The position numbers were made by a program, and so were the translations under genes. A stretch of 64,000 nucleotides of DNA, taken from positions 1 through 64,000 of the forward strand of contig CAKZLB010000017.1 of assembly GCA_937124965.1 (NCBI GenBank), written 5' to 3'. Positions 24,255 through 34,157 of the stretch are shown here, one piece after another. Origin of the DNA: an uncultured Bacteroidota bacterium (lineage in GTDB: Bacteria; Bacteroidota; Bacteroidia; NS11-12g; UBA9320). The notes beneath the pieces were generated by a model. That model ran no database searches. It worked only from the letters and a program-made list of their open reading frames with translations, and was not told the DNA's origin. The number at the start of each line of letters is the position of its first letter. The stretch's first letter is position 1.

Positions 24255-27200
24255 ATGATTAGACCTTTACCACAAACTGTTGCTGCTTTCATTTTTTTAT
24301 CTCTCATTTTGTCTTTTTCAAGCATAAAATCGTATGCTGCTGATATCGCTGGAAACGAGATTACTTATAAACAGGTTGATAGTTTAAAATACGAGGTCGA
24401 CTTTATTATGTATCGTGATTGTAGTGGCAATAAGTTGACAGCGTCTTTCGCAACACCAAAAGTGAAATGTAATGCGAGTTCGTTAACACGTGATTTGACT
24501 TGGAAAATTGTTTCAATTACAGAAATTAAAACAGTCTGCGATTCTTTAGGACTGCAATGTCAACCAGTAAATTCAACAGGTGCTGGAAATGGTTTCGAAA
24601 AAATCGTTTTTCGTTCTACTGTCGATTTTAAAACGTCGACTTTTGATTCTTTTGTTAAAACCGGTTGCACCAAAATTCGGTTTGAATTGGAGAATTGTTA
24701 TAGAAACAATTCAATTAAGTCATTTAGCACGTTTAGTTGCTTCTATAATTTTGCCGAGTTGAGTTTAGATATTGAGGATGGTAATACTTCTCCTACTTTT
24801 ACAAGTCCTCCACTTTTTAAAGGATGTTGTAATCAGCCAATGCGAATGACTGTAGGTGCGGTTGATTATGCAGAGGGTGATAGTCTTAGTTTCCGCTTGT
24901 CTGAGGCGTTAGTCGGTCCTTCAACTTCGGTAACGTACTCTGGAAATTATTCTTACACTCAACCATTTGATGCTTATTTTCCTGGAAGTTTAAAACCTCC
25001 TTATAATAACCCAAATGCTAATCCGCCAATTGGTGTATTTATTGACGAAAGTACTGGCGAGCTTGTTTTTACTCCAACTAGTTGTTCTGAGCATACTGCA
25101 ATAGTGATTGAGGTTCTTGAATGGAGAAAGAATTCAAAAACTGGAAAATACGAACAAATAGGAATTACTCGTAGAGATGTTGAGTTTGTAACAGTTCAGT
25201 GCTCTGTGAACATCGTGCCAACTATTGTTGCGCCTACGAAAATCGAAATGTGCGAAGGAGTGGAAAAATGTATAGATATTACAGTTACAGATATAGTTAA
25301 AGTGCCGCCACCTCCTTTACCAACTCCAAGCCAAGATAGTGTGTTTTTGTTTTGGAATAAGGGAATTCCTGGTGCTACGTTCAAGGTTAGTCAGGATTCC
25401 AATCTTCAATCTGCGAAGTTTTGTTGGACTCCAGATACCGGTGCAACAAGAGGTTATCCGTACACATTTGTTGTTTCTGCTTATGACAACAATTGCATTC
25501 AACTTGGAAAGTCTCAACGAACTTTTGAAATAAAAGTCAAACCAAAGTTGCCAGCTTTTTCTATTAGTATAGACTCCATTAGTTGTAATGGCTACACGGT
25601 AAATAACTCATTAAAAGGGTCTTACAGTAATTATACTTCCCGACTATCTATTCGACCATTGGGAGGGTCGAATGGTGAAGCAAGGTTTGCATCAACCAAT
25701 TCTACTGTTGGGAATTCTGCAAACGACACCATTTATTTTACAAGAAATGGGCAGTACGAATTGACGTACGAAATGGAGTGTGAAAAACCCATACTTGATA
25801 CAATTACAGTCACAGGACTAGCTGAATTGCAAATGCCAGAAGATTTTAATTTGTGCTCAGACGCGGGTCGTTTTGGACTAACGCTTTTGGAACCCAAGGG
25901 AGCTCGTGGCGGTACATGGACGTACCCAGCAAGACCGACATTGATAAATTCGTTGTCAGAGTTTGAAGTAGATAGTCTTGTAGTTTTAGGTCCAATGCAA
26001 TTTGTCTTGCATTATGAGTTTGTGAATACAAACTCTTCGTGCAAAGTTTTAGACTCTATCAAGGTGAGTGTGAATCCGTTACCCATTGTGACATTAAACG
26101 ACAAAGATGCTTGTCAGGCGATGGGTATACTTGATGCAATAGATGATAAAATTTTAATTCGACCGGGTGGTGGCACCTTGGCACTCGGATTCCAAAAATG
26201 GAGTTGCGTGGATTGCGGTGGATTCAAGGAATCAGATATAATCAAAGACATTAATGCTGGGAAACCCGGTTCCCCACAACGATTTCAATTTCATATCGAT
26301 ACAAGCACTATTAACTTAAAGGGAAAAACGCTCGACGAAATACGTCTTGAGTTAGAATTTAGAAATGTTTTTGGATGTGTTAATAGAGATACTACTACCA
26401 TTCGATTGCGACTATCTCCTGTGATTAACACGGTAAGATTAGCCGAGGTAAATAGTAGCTTTGAACCTTACGCATTCTGTGAATTTAATGATAGGATTCT
26501 GTTGGAAGGTAATTATGATTCCTTTGGTGTTTGGAGTAGCGATGATACCACTGCAATTAGTGGTGATACATTATTTCCACATAGAGCGATCAACAAGAAC
26601 AAACCATTCAATATTTATTACAACACAAGCTTAAATGGTTGTGCAGGAGCGGATACTGTTGCGATTGTTGTCCACCCTAAACATACTTTAGAAATCAATA
26701 AGGATACAGCGTTCACTTGGTACGCAGATACAATGCGTTTAAACATCAATGCCTCGTATACAAATTCCCAGGAAGTTTTGTGGCTTGCATTAACGGGTGG
26801 AGAAATTAAAGATCCCAACGCTGATAGTACAGAATTTCTTTTTACCACCTTTAAGGATTCTTTATCACGATTGCTAGTTTATGCCACCACGATAGAAAAT
26901 GCTGGAAATGTTTGCCCAGCGGTTGAAAGTACAATGCAAGTATTTGTGCATCCATCACCATGTGTGGATATTACTATGAATTATAATTTGACTAGCCAGG
27001 AACTCAAACTAGAGCCTAGCAGTCCTGGAATGAGGAGTTATTTTTGGGAAGTGAATGGTGAGACATCAATGGATAAAACTCCAACATTTGATTTAACGAC
27101 TCGAAAAGATAGCTTGATTGTTGTTAAACTTACCGCAGTCAATCAGCTAGGAGATTCTTGTGTTAATAAAACGATATTGAATGCCAATAATGGTTCAGTC

Positions 27201-27440
27201 GACGACTTGGTAAAACGTATAACTCTTTACCCTAATCCAGTAACCTCTTTTTTAACAGTAAAGACAGATTTTGGTCTCGAAAATGCCGTGTATTCTATTT
27301 ACTCAAATCTTGGGTCATTGGTGAAAACAAATAAGATTCTAAGTAATCAAGTTGATTGTACGGATTTAGTTCCTGGTCTTTACAGCCTGGTGATACAAAT
27401 CGACAATCAAGTGTATCGAGGGCAGTTTATCAAGTACTAA
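24255..27440 (+). CDS. Giant secreted protein with T9SS type A sorting domain (paralogue A)
   Basis: This 1061-residue precursor has a signal peptide (about 1-28, ending SYAA) followed by the conserved opening ADIAGNEITYKQVDSLKYEV, seen in many large secreted Bacteroidota proteins. The middle is a chain of beta-sandwich, immunoglobulin/PKD-like modules with paired cysteines and a Pro-rich spacer (VPPPPLPTPSQ, about 350). The last ~70 residues form a type A sorting domain, starting ITLYPNPVTSFLTVKT and ending LVIQIDNQVYRGQFIKY. It would therefore cross the outer membrane by the type IX system and be attached to the surface or released. It is probably an adhesin or matrix protein; no enzymatic domain was seen. 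It is a tandem duplicate of the next gene. Confidence 0.85.
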   Translation: MIRPLPQTVAAFIFLSLILSFSSIKSYAADIAGNEITYKQVDSLKYEVDFIMYRDCSGNKLTASFATPKVKCNASSLTRDLTWKIVSITEIKTVCDSLGLQCQPVNSTGAGNGFEKIVFRSTVDFKTSTFDSFVKTGCTKIRFELENCYRNNSIKSFSTFSCFYNFAELSLDIEDGNTSPTFTSPPLFKGCCNQPMRMTVGAVDYAEGDSLSFRLSEALVGPSTSVTYSGNYSYTQPFDAYFPGSLKPPYNNPNANPPIGVFIDESTGELVFTPTSCSEHTAIVIEVLEWRKNSKTGKYEQIGITRRDVEFVTVQCSVNIVPTIVAPTKIEMCEGVEKCIDITVTDIVKVPPPPLPTPSQDSVFLFWNKGIPGATFKVSQDSNLQSAKFCWTPDTGATRGYPYTFVVSAYDNNCIQLGKSQRTFEIKVKPKLPAFSISIDSISCNGYTVNNSLKGSYSNYTSRLSIRPLGGSNGEARFASTNSTVGNSANDTIYFTRNGQYELTYEMECEKPILDTITVTGLAELQMPEDFNLCSDAGRFGLTLLEPKGARGGTWTYPARPTLINSLSEFEVDSLVVLGPMQFVLHYEFVNTNSSCKVLDSIKVSVNPLPIVTLNDKDACQAMGILDAIDDKILIRPGGGTLALGFQKWSCVDCGGFKESDIIKDINAGKPGSPQRFQFHIDTSTINLKGKTLDEIRLELEFRNVFGCVNRDTTTIRLRLSPVINTVRLAEVNSSFEPYAFCEFNDRILLEGNYDSFGVWSSDDTTAISGDTLFPHRAINKNKPFNIYYNTSLNGCAGADTVAIVVHPKHTLEINKDTAFTWYADTMRLNINASYTNSQEVLWLALTGGEIKDPNADSTEFLFTTFKDSLSRLLVYATTIENAGNVCPAVESTMQVFVHPSPCVDITMNYNLTSQELKLEPSSPGMRSYFWEVNGETSMDKTPTFDLTTRKDSLIVVKLTAVNQLGDSCVNKTILNANNGSVDDLVKRITLYPNPVTSFLTVKTDFGLENAVYSIYSNLGSLVKTNKILSNQVDCTDLVPGLYSLVIQIDNQVYRGQFIKY

Positions 27441-27507
27441 GAACCTATTCGAATGATGCAACGCATTAACGTGTTGGAGTGTCATAAGAGTGTAACCTGT
27501 TAAAACT

Positions 27508-30500
27508 ATGCAAAAACTAATACACTACCTGCGATTGGCTTTCGTAATTATTTCTTTTGGTTTAATAAATACCTACTCATTCTCTGCTCACCAAGGAGCT
27601 GCTTCAACAGAGATTACCTATCGTTGGATAGATACCTTAACCTATGAAGTGCAGTATGTGTATTATCGGAGTTGTACAGGACAATCGTTTACCGTACCAG
27701 TAAATGGAGCAAATGTCGTTTGCAATGCATCTGGAAAATCTGAACGATTAACGCTAACGTTGAAATCTATTTCTGAAGTTAAAATTTTTTGTGATTCGAT
27801 GGGCAGTCAGTGTAAAGGAGCTAATCAGAACAGAAGCGGAGATGGTACGGAAAGACTTGTTTATTTAGATACCGTAGATTTCCGAAAATCACCATTCAGT
27901 GGCTTAATATCTGCCGGATGTACTGAATTGCGATTTGATACTGAAATGTGTTGTAGAAATGCAAATATCACAACTGGAGCATCAGGTAAAACAAATTACA
28001 ATTGGGCTATTTTGTCCTTAAAGAACAACATTAAGAATTCATCGCCTCAATTTACATTTGACCCATTTTTTGTGTTAGGAGTAAATCAAACGGCACATAA
28101 ATCGGTTGGAGCGATTGATACGATTGATGGAGACTCTCTTTCCTTTAAAATAGTTGAGCCTTACAGCGAGTGGAACAAAGCAATTTCAGTTTCATCTCCA
28201 CCTTTAACCGTATATTATCCAACTGGACTAAAATATCCTTACTCAAATCCTAATGCAAGTCCACCAATCGGCTTTTACTTTAATGAAAAAATTGGGGAAT
28301 TGATATGTGCTCCAACGAAAGCATACGAACATACAGTCTTGGTTTTTGAAGTTGCTGAATGGAGGAAAGATTCAAGTGGGAAATATCAAAAAATAGGAAC
28401 TATACGGCGCGATGTTGATTGTTTCGTATCGCCAATTAATATCAATAATTCACCTGTTATCTTTGGTGATTACACTACACGTGTGTGCGAAGGAGACTCT
28501 GTTTGTGTTTCGGTACGTTCGTCCGACAAAGTAAAATCATCTTCGTATAATTCTGATACAGTTTCATTACAATGGAATCGTGGAATTCCCGCAGGACATT
28601 TTACTATAGATAATAAAAGTGCGTTGAACCAGTCTGCAAAGTTTTGTTGGCAAACCCAAAAAGGCGATGCTCGAAGCTTACCATACCACTTTACTGTTGA
28701 GGCAAATGATGACAATTGTCCCTTGCCCAGTAAAACAGAGCGTGTATTTCAAGTAATCGTTAGTCCAAAGTCAACTGCATCTATTGAATTAGATACACTC
28801 TCATGCGGCAAGTATGTTGTAAATGCTGTTATCGATTCCAGCACGGCAGAGTTTCCACTTAAATACTCGTGGGAAGTAAATCCGCTTGGAGGGATTTCAA
28901 GTAATTCGAGAAAACCTCCTTTGTTTAATTCTTCATCAACGTATATCAGCAACAAACAAACAGACACAATTCAGTTTCAACGTGGGGGAACTTACATCGT
29001 AAAGCAAACGTTAACCAATACGTTTCAGTGTCCGGTTATTTCTTATGATACCATTGATGTTCCTGATGTTTTAGAAGTTCTGGTTGCTTCTCAAACGGAT
29101 ACTTTTTTGTGTAAAGGAAACTCAATAGAACTATCTGCGAGGGTTATGCATGGCAGTAATAAAGTAACCTACAGTTGGTCGAATGATTCAATTGATGCTA
29201 AATCAACTTTCAGCCTTTCTAATTCTGTTAATCTAAGGTCTATTAGCATTGTGGTCATAGATACAAATGGCTGCATTGCAAAAGATGAAATATCATTGAT
29301 ACAACGTTCACGACCAATAATTGATGACATTTCTGATATAGAAATCTGTTTTGGCGATTCTGTCGATATTACTCCTAAAGGTCAACTTGCTTTGTGGGAT
29401 GATCCTCGAACAAAGGACACGACCAAATTTTCGCAAGGATCAGTTTTAATCTATGACTTATATACAAAAGGTGTTTTTACATTAAGCGATTCGGTTTTTC
29501 AGTTGAAAAATTATACTGATTATCAAATTGTAGCAACAGATAGTTTAGGGTGTTCAGATACAACTGCATTTAAGGTTCAATACCCTAAAGGAAAAGGATT
29601 AAACGATATTGAAGTGTGTGTTTCGGAATCTGACATTGATTTAAGGACCATTGAAACTTCTGATAATCAGGGTGGTATTTGGTACTGTCCATCGATGAAA
29701 GGGGCGGTAAAGGATGACTACTTGTTAATACTGGATTCATTTGAAGTCACAACTTTTAGCAAAACGCTTCCAATCTATTATAACTATAAAGGGAAAGCAC
29801 TTGGTTGTACAATTTTGGACAGCCTAGATGCAATTGTGCACCCGTTACCAAATTTTAAATTAGTTGATAGCCGATTTTGCCAGAATATGGACACAATAGA
29901 TGTCATAGAAGATAGTTTGTTGATTGCTGGAAACATCACAGAATTTGAAAAAGGAATTCAAAAATGGTCATGTTTAAACTGTGGTTTCGCAAATCCAAAC
30001 GATGTTGTAATTGACACCATAGGGGATAAATTGCCACAAAAGATTCTATTAGATGTTCGAAACTCTATTTTGAAACATGGTTCGAAGGACTCGTCGAATC
30101 TTAGTTTTAGGGTTTTTGTAACTAGTGTTCATGGGTGCTCAAAACTGGATACAGCAAACATTACAGTTATGGAAGTACCTTCAATCAATTTTGATCCGTT
30201 TTATGATTTATGTTGGAACGAGGGAATTGTTGACTTAAAAGTGTTGTCGAGGGTAGCCCCTTCTAATGGCGCATGGAAAGCAATTGACGCTGCAGGGTAT
30301 GCTAAAGCTTCTGGTTTAAATGCTGCCATAACCAGCGACACGCTTAATGGAGATACTCTTTTTACGTTAGGGACACCCAGACCTGCAGAAGGCTCTAGTT
30401 TTACTTACGTGATGAGATATTTTCAAACGACCTCAGGTTGTTCGTCGTATAGAGACACTTTTCTAACCATTCGTGGTCTACCTGAACCAATAATTGATAA

Positions 30501-31512
30501 ATCTATATTTTATACAGGAAAAGATACAACGGAGCCATTTAGTATCTGTTCTTCAAGTTCAGATTTACAACTAAACGCAAACTATTCAGGAGGTGTTTGG
30601 TCAGCCAATGAACCACAAGTGATAATTGGTAGTGTCTTTAAACCTTCAAATATTCAAACGACAAATAACACAGTCACGTTGTTCTATGAGTATACAGACA
30701 TTTACGGTTGTCAAGGCAAGGATTCTGCGAAGCTTGTAACAGTTGATCCGGATGGAATAAAGGTAAGTCCTAAAGACACGTCGTTTACGTGGTATTCAAC
30801 GGCAATGAAGCTTGATATTAGCGCGAACGCGGGATCTGGAAGAGGTGTGATTTGGAAGGCTCTTGATCAAGGAAGTTTTGGTGACTCCACCAAATTAACT
30901 ACTCAGTATAATTTCTCAACGAATAAAGATGATGTAACAATTCTAAGGGTTGAAGCTAATGCCGATGGATCAAGTAATGTCTGCCCGCCTGCAAAGGACA
31001 CAATTACTGTTAATGTTTATCAGTCACCTTGTGTGAACTTTAACATGAAGTTGGATTTAGGTACGAAAATTTTAACCTTAATACCATTTAATTCAACGCT
31101 GTCGGACTATACATGGACAGTCGCCGATTCTATAATTAAAGGGAGTAGCCCCAAAGTAGATGTCTCTAGTTTTGGAGATTCAACCATTTGGATACATCTT
31201 GAAACCGTGAACGCGTTAGAAAACAAATGCAGAATGACGAATCGAATAAACTTGAAAACTGGGAGCTTAAAAAGCTACAATAAATCACCGTTAGTGATTT
31301 ACCCAAATCCAGTAAAATCATACCTTAGAATAGAATCTGAGCATGATTTTAACAATTCGGAGGTGACAGTATATTCTTCCACTGGGTCAAGTGTTTCAAT
31401 GAACGTTGAATCGGATAATGTTTTGAATTTCAAGTATTTAGCACCTGGGCTTTATTTTGTGTTGATAAAAAAAGAAGGCGTTTATTTTAGCGGGAAGTTT
31501 TTGAAGGAATAG
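27508..31512 (+). CDS. Giant secreted protein with T9SS type A sorting domain (paralogue B)
   Basis: This 1334-residue paralogue has the same opening logic (signal peptide, then GAASTEITYRWIDTLTYEVQ) and the same mid-protein phrases. Examples are YYPTGLKYPYSNPNASPPIG matching YFPGSLKPPYNNPNANPPIG of the upstream gene, and TVLVFEVAEWRKDSSGKY matching IVIEVLEWRKNSKTGKY. It carries an additional ~270 residues of sheet modules in the centre. The sorting domain starts LVIYPNPVKSYLRIES and ends KEGVYFSGKFLKE. A 67-base gap separates the two genes, which are probably co-transcribed. It is surface-exposed by T9SS; adhesive function is inferred. Confidence 0.85.
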   Translation: MQKLIHYLRLAFVIISFGLINTYSFSAHQGAASTEITYRWIDTLTYEVQYVYYRSCTGQSFTVPVNGANVVCNASGKSERLTLTLKSISEVKIFCDSMGSQCKGANQNRSGDGTERLVYLDTVDFRKSPFSGLISAGCTELRFDTEMCCRNANITTGASGKTNYNWAILSLKNNIKNSSPQFTFDPFFVLGVNQTAHKSVGAIDTIDGDSLSFKIVEPYSEWNKAISVSSPPLTVYYPTGLKYPYSNPNASPPIGFYFNEKIGELICAPTKAYEHTVLVFEVAEWRKDSSGKYQKIGTIRRDVDCFVSPININNSPVIFGDYTTRVCEGDSVCVSVRSSDKVKSSSYNSDTVSLQWNRGIPAGHFTIDNKSALNQSAKFCWQTQKGDARSLPYHFTVEANDDNCPLPSKTERVFQVIVSPKSTASIELDTLSCGKYVVNAVIDSSTAEFPLKYSWEVNPLGGISSNSRKPPLFNSSSTYISNKQTDTIQFQRGGTYIVKQTLTNTFQCPVISYDTIDVPDVLEVLVASQTDTFLCKGNSIELSARVMHGSNKVTYSWSNDSIDAKSTFSLSNSVNLRSISIVVIDTNGCIAKDEISLIQRSRPIIDDISDIEICFGDSVDITPKGQLALWDDPRTKDTTKFSQGSVLIYDLYTKGVFTLSDSVFQLKNYTDYQIVATDSLGCSDTTAFKVQYPKGKGLNDIEVCVSESDIDLRTIETSDNQGGIWYCPSMKGAVKDDYLLILDSFEVTTFSKTLPIYYNYKGKALGCTILDSLDAIVHPLPNFKLVDSRFCQNMDTIDVIEDSLLIAGNITEFEKGIQKWSCLNCGFANPNDVVIDTIGDKLPQKILLDVRNSILKHGSKDSSNLSFRVFVTSVHGCSKLDTANITVMEVPSINFDPFYDLCWNEGIVDLKVLSRVAPSNGAWKAIDAAGYAKASGLNAAITSDTLNGDTLFTLGTPRPAEGSSFTYVMRYFQTTSGCSSYRDTFLTIRGLPEPIIDKSIFYTGKDTTEPFSICSSSSDLQLNANYSGGVWSANEPQVIIGSVFKPSNIQTTNNTVTLFYEYTDIYGCQGKDSAKLVTVDPDGIKVSPKDTSFTWYSTAMKLDISANAGSGRGVIWKALDQGSFGDSTKLTTQYNFSTNKDDVTILRVEANADGSSNVCPPAKDTITVNVYQSPCVNFNMKLDLGTKILTLIPFNSTLSDYTWTVADSIIKGSSPKVDVSSFGDSTIWIHLETVNALENKCRMTNRINLKTGSLKSYNKSPLVIYPNPVKSYLRIESEHDFNNSEVTVYSSTGSSVSMNVESDNVLNFKYLAPGLYFVLIKKEGVYFSGKFLKE

Positions 31513-31529
31513 GCTTAATCTTATTCCTT
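31504..31529. terminator. Inverted repeat across two convergent stop codons
   Basis: AAGGAATA (31504-31511) and TATTCCTT (31522-31529) form an eight-base-pair stem with a ten-base loop. It spans the ends of both the plus-strand giant gene and the minus-strand lipoprotein gene. No T-run follows on either side, so if it terminates at all it does so weakly; it could also stabilise both mRNA ends. Confidence 0.35.
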
Positions 31530-32456
31530 AATTTGAAAAACTCCAGAATCTGTTACAACAAATAAGTTACCGTCTGGGTCTTCTTCAGCTAATCTAATTG
31601 AGCCAGTTGGAAAAAGCTCCGATAACTGAGAGTTGTAAATAAGTTGATTTTCACTAACCTGATAAATTCCTCTATCAGTAATTGTATATATACCGTTTTT
31701 TCGAATTAATAAGTGTCTGAAATCGGTATTTATTGGACCTTCCAAGTATTTCCATTGTTTGTGGTCATATCGAACAAGGCCTTTGCTGGTCATTGTCCAA
31801 AGATTATCGTTGTCGTCAAATTCCATGGATAGACACTCTCCAGTAATAGCGGAATCTCCCTCTGTAAAAGAACGATCTAATTTCAACGTTAAAGTTGAAT
31901 TATATTTGTTAAATATACCAATGTGCCCTGCTTCTGTACCTATGACTAATTCGTCGTTTAGTGCAGCTAGGCAATTAGTTTTGTTAGCACCAGTGACCCA
32001 GCTAGGGAGATTGTGAGGTTTATTTAGTATATCAATAAATGGTTCATTTGTAAAGTAGGCAGGTTGTCTTTTAAAATTAAAAAATCTTAAGAATTTCGCA
32101 GAAAGTAAGGTTGCCAACGTCTCGTTGTTAAAATATCGTATTCCATTAATGCTATCGCCAAAAACTACTTGGCCGCTTATGGTTCGGTCAATGGCAAAGA
32201 TTGCCTCAGCGTCGATTTGTGAGTTTAGTGAATTGAAAAACTTAAAAGACTTGAAGTTGCGATCATATATTCCAAGTTCTCCTGTTGATTTAAGGAAATA
32301 AAGCTCATTTGAAGAAACATGCATGTCGAAAACAAAACTATTTTCAACTATTAACTCAGCTTTTGGTAATTCTGGCTTCGAAATTTCTGGATCCTTCTTG
32401 CAACCTTGTAAAACTGTAAGTAATCCTATGTAAAGACAAAAAATGAGTTTTTTCAT
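31521..32456 (-). CDS. Lipoprotein with beta-propeller-like repeats
   Basis: This 311-residue precursor has a lipoprotein signal with lipobox LQGC (Cys19), then an acidic linker KKDPEISKPELPKAE. The rest has repeated blade-like units, e.g. YDRNFKSFKFF, FDDNDNLWTMTSKGLVRYDHKQW and RLAEEDPDGNLFVVTDSGVFQI. These resemble the two-component-regulator propeller repeats ('D.G.LW..T..GL.....'). No kinase or DNA-binding part is attached, so it is probably a periplasmic or surface binding protein. It converges with the giant T9SS gene; a shared job is possible but unproven. Confidence 0.7.
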   Translation of the reverse strand: MKKLIFCLYIGLLTVLQGCKKDPEISKPELPKAELIVENSFVFDMHVSSNELYFLKSTGELGIYDRNFKSFKFFNSLNSQIDAEAIFAIDRTISGQVVFGDSINGIRYFNNETLATLLSAKFLRFFNFKRQPAYFTNEPFIDILNKPHNLPSWVTGANKTNCLAALNDELVIGTEAGHIGIFNKYNSTLTLKLDRSFTEGDSAITGECLSMEFDDNDNLWTMTSKGLVRYDHKQWKYLEGPINTDFRHLLIRKNGIYTITDRGIYQVSENQLIYNSQLSELFPTGSIRLAEEDPDGNLFVVTDSGVFQIKE

Positions 32457-32502
32457 AAATTATAGGTTTTCGAAAGATCAAAACGTGTCTAAAATAACAC
32501 CT

Positions 32503-33768
32503 CTACGTCTTCTGCTTCTCTTTCTTCGCCGAAGGAAACAACAGGTTGTTCAGGATTAAGCGATAGCCAGGTGAGTTGGGGTGTAACGACAAATCTGTTG
32601 GTGGTTCGTCAACCATATGACGGTAATCCTCAGGATCATGGCCACCGTAAAATGTCCATGTTCCTTTACCCATTGAGCCATGTAAATAACGGACTTCATT
32701 TAGTGATTTGTTTTCTCCCATGATAATGGTGTTACTTTTTACAACTTCCTTCTTAAAAGCTGTAGTTTGCCCCATAAAGCCTTTAATAACCTTCTCGTGG
32801 TTTTGAGTCAAGATAGAAGGAACAACATCCCACTTTGCCGAAAATTCATTGAGTACAAACACGTCATTTGATTCGTTAACGCCTCTTGTGACTGGATTTA
32901 CGTCGATATTTGAGTATTCGTAAACGTATGGATTGGTTTCTAGACGAATGCCTTTAAATGCGAATGTTTTGTCAAAATCTAATTTAGACTGTGCTTGAGG
33001 GTCTGGTCCGTCACCGTCATACATTTCACTGCAAATGTCTACACCGTCAGAAGCTAATGCTATGTCGTAACTATCGGTGGCCGAGCACATCGCGAACAAA
33101 AAACCTCCACCCAATGTGAAATCACGAATTTTCTTAGCAACTGCAAGTTTTAATTCAGACACCTTTTCAAAACCATGTTTTGCAGCCATGTCTTCTGCTT
33201 CTTTTACCTGAGCCTTATACCAAGGGGCATTTCTGTAATGCGCATAGAATTTCCCATATTGTCCAGTGAAATCCTCATGGTGTAAGTGCAGCCAATCATA
33301 TAAGGGTAAATCACCATTAAGTACTTCGTCGTCAAAAACCTTTGTGTACGGAATTTCGGCATATTCCAAAACCATAGTTACGGCGTCGTCCCAAGGTTGT
33401 GAAGATGTTGGTGTGTAAACGGCAATTTTAGGAGCGGTTAGCAGTTTTACTACACTAGCATTAACCACAGGATTTTCAATTTCATCTCGAATTAATTGTG
33501 CTTTCGAGTTAGATATTTTTTGAAACCCAACACCTCGAAGAAGACACAACTTTTCAAATTCTTCGTAATAGGCAGTCATGAATGCACCGCCTTTATAATT
33601 TAATAACCACTCTACTTCTTTGTCAAACTCCAACACAGAGTACGCAATTCCATACGCTTTTAAGTGGTCTTTTTGGGTGTCATCCATAGGGATTAGGATG
33701 TAATCTGCCTTGCCTATTACAGACATTACAACCAAAGAAATGAAAAAAATATATTTTTTTAAAATCAT
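32503..33768 (-). CDS. Conserved exported protein often labelled 'asparagine synthetase B'
   Basis: This 421-residue protein has a signal peptide (about 1-21, ending KADY). It shows no Cys2 amidotransferase or ATP-pyrophosphatase motif, so the database name carried by similar Bacteroidota proteins is not supported by sequence. Visible landmarks are KIAVYTPTSSQPWDDAV, a His-rich DWLHLHHEDFTGQYG, GGGFLFAMCSATDSYDIALAS (a glutamine-amidotransferase-like nucleophile elbow with Cys) and FYGGHDPEDYRH near the end. It may belong to the class-I-amidotransferase-like fold group. The gene overlaps crcB by four bases (ATGA). Exported and conserved; true function unknown. Confidence 0.7.
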   Translation of the reverse strand: MILKKYIFFISLVVMSVIGKADYILIPMDDTQKDHLKAYGIAYSVLEFDKEVEWLLNYKGGAFMTAYYEEFEKLCLLRGVGFQKISNSKAQLIRDEIENPVVNASVVKLLTAPKIAVYTPTSSQPWDDAVTMVLEYAEIPYTKVFDDEVLNGDLPLYDWLHLHHEDFTGQYGKFYAHYRNAPWYKAQVKEAEDMAAKHGFEKVSELKLAVAKKIRDFTLGGGFLFAMCSATDSYDIALASDGVDICSEMYDGDGPDPQAQSKLDFDKTFAFKGIRLETNPYVYEYSNIDVNPVTRGVNESNDVFVLNEFSAKWDVVPSILTQNHEKVIKGFMGQTTAFKKEVVKSNTIIMGENKSLNEVRYLHGSMGKGTWTFYGGHDPEDYRHMVDEPPTDLSLHPNSPGYRLILNNLLFPSAKKEKQKT

Positions 33769-34157
33769 AAATATGCTTGAATTAAAGTGCCAGACTTTAC
33801 TCCTAGAAAAACGAGAAGAAGTCCTACAATATTGCTTAATAAAACGTAGCCAGCCAACATAGAATATGCCTCTTGTTGAAATAGTTTTAATCCATCAAGG
33901 CCGAAACTCGAAAACGTCGTAAAACCACCGAGAACTCCAACCACCCAGAAAAGTGATATTTGTGGACTTTTTGAGGAATATTGCCACAGTAGTCCAATCA
34001 CAAAACAGCCAATTAAATTTACAGTTAGCGTTGACCACGGAAACTTAGTCAGAGTACTAGTTTGACTGAAAAGTAGGCTTACGCCGTATCTCAACATGGC
34101 TCCTAAACCGCCACCAAGGCCAACATATAGAAATCCAGCACTAGTCATAATATTCAT
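33765..34157 (-). CDS. crcB: Fluoride ion channel CrcB (Fluc)
   Basis: This 130-residue inner-membrane protein has four hydrophobic helices. Family signatures are visible: GGGLGAMLRYG near the start, NLIGCFVIG in helix 2 and the GGFTTFSSFGLD motif in helix 3 that lines the sodium and fluoride site. The protein works as an antiparallel dimer that lets fluoride leave the cell. The start at 34157 overlaps the upstream gene by 17 bases; an ATG three codons later (34148) is equally possible. No fluoride riboswitch is seen, because the upstream region is coding. It is part of a tightly packed minus-strand cluster. Confidence 0.92.
   Translation of the reverse strand: MNIMTSAGFLYVGLGGGLGAMLRYGVSLLFSQTSTLTKFPWSTLTVNLIGCFVIGLLWQYSSKSPQISLFWVVGVLGGFTTFSSFGLDGLKLFQQEAYSMLAGYVLLSNIVGLLLVFLGVKSGTLIQAYL

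Noticed and set aside
33765-34157. Fluoride riboswitch upstream of crcB
   Set aside because: The upstream sequence is the coding end of another gene, and no pseudoknot-like conserved pattern was found.
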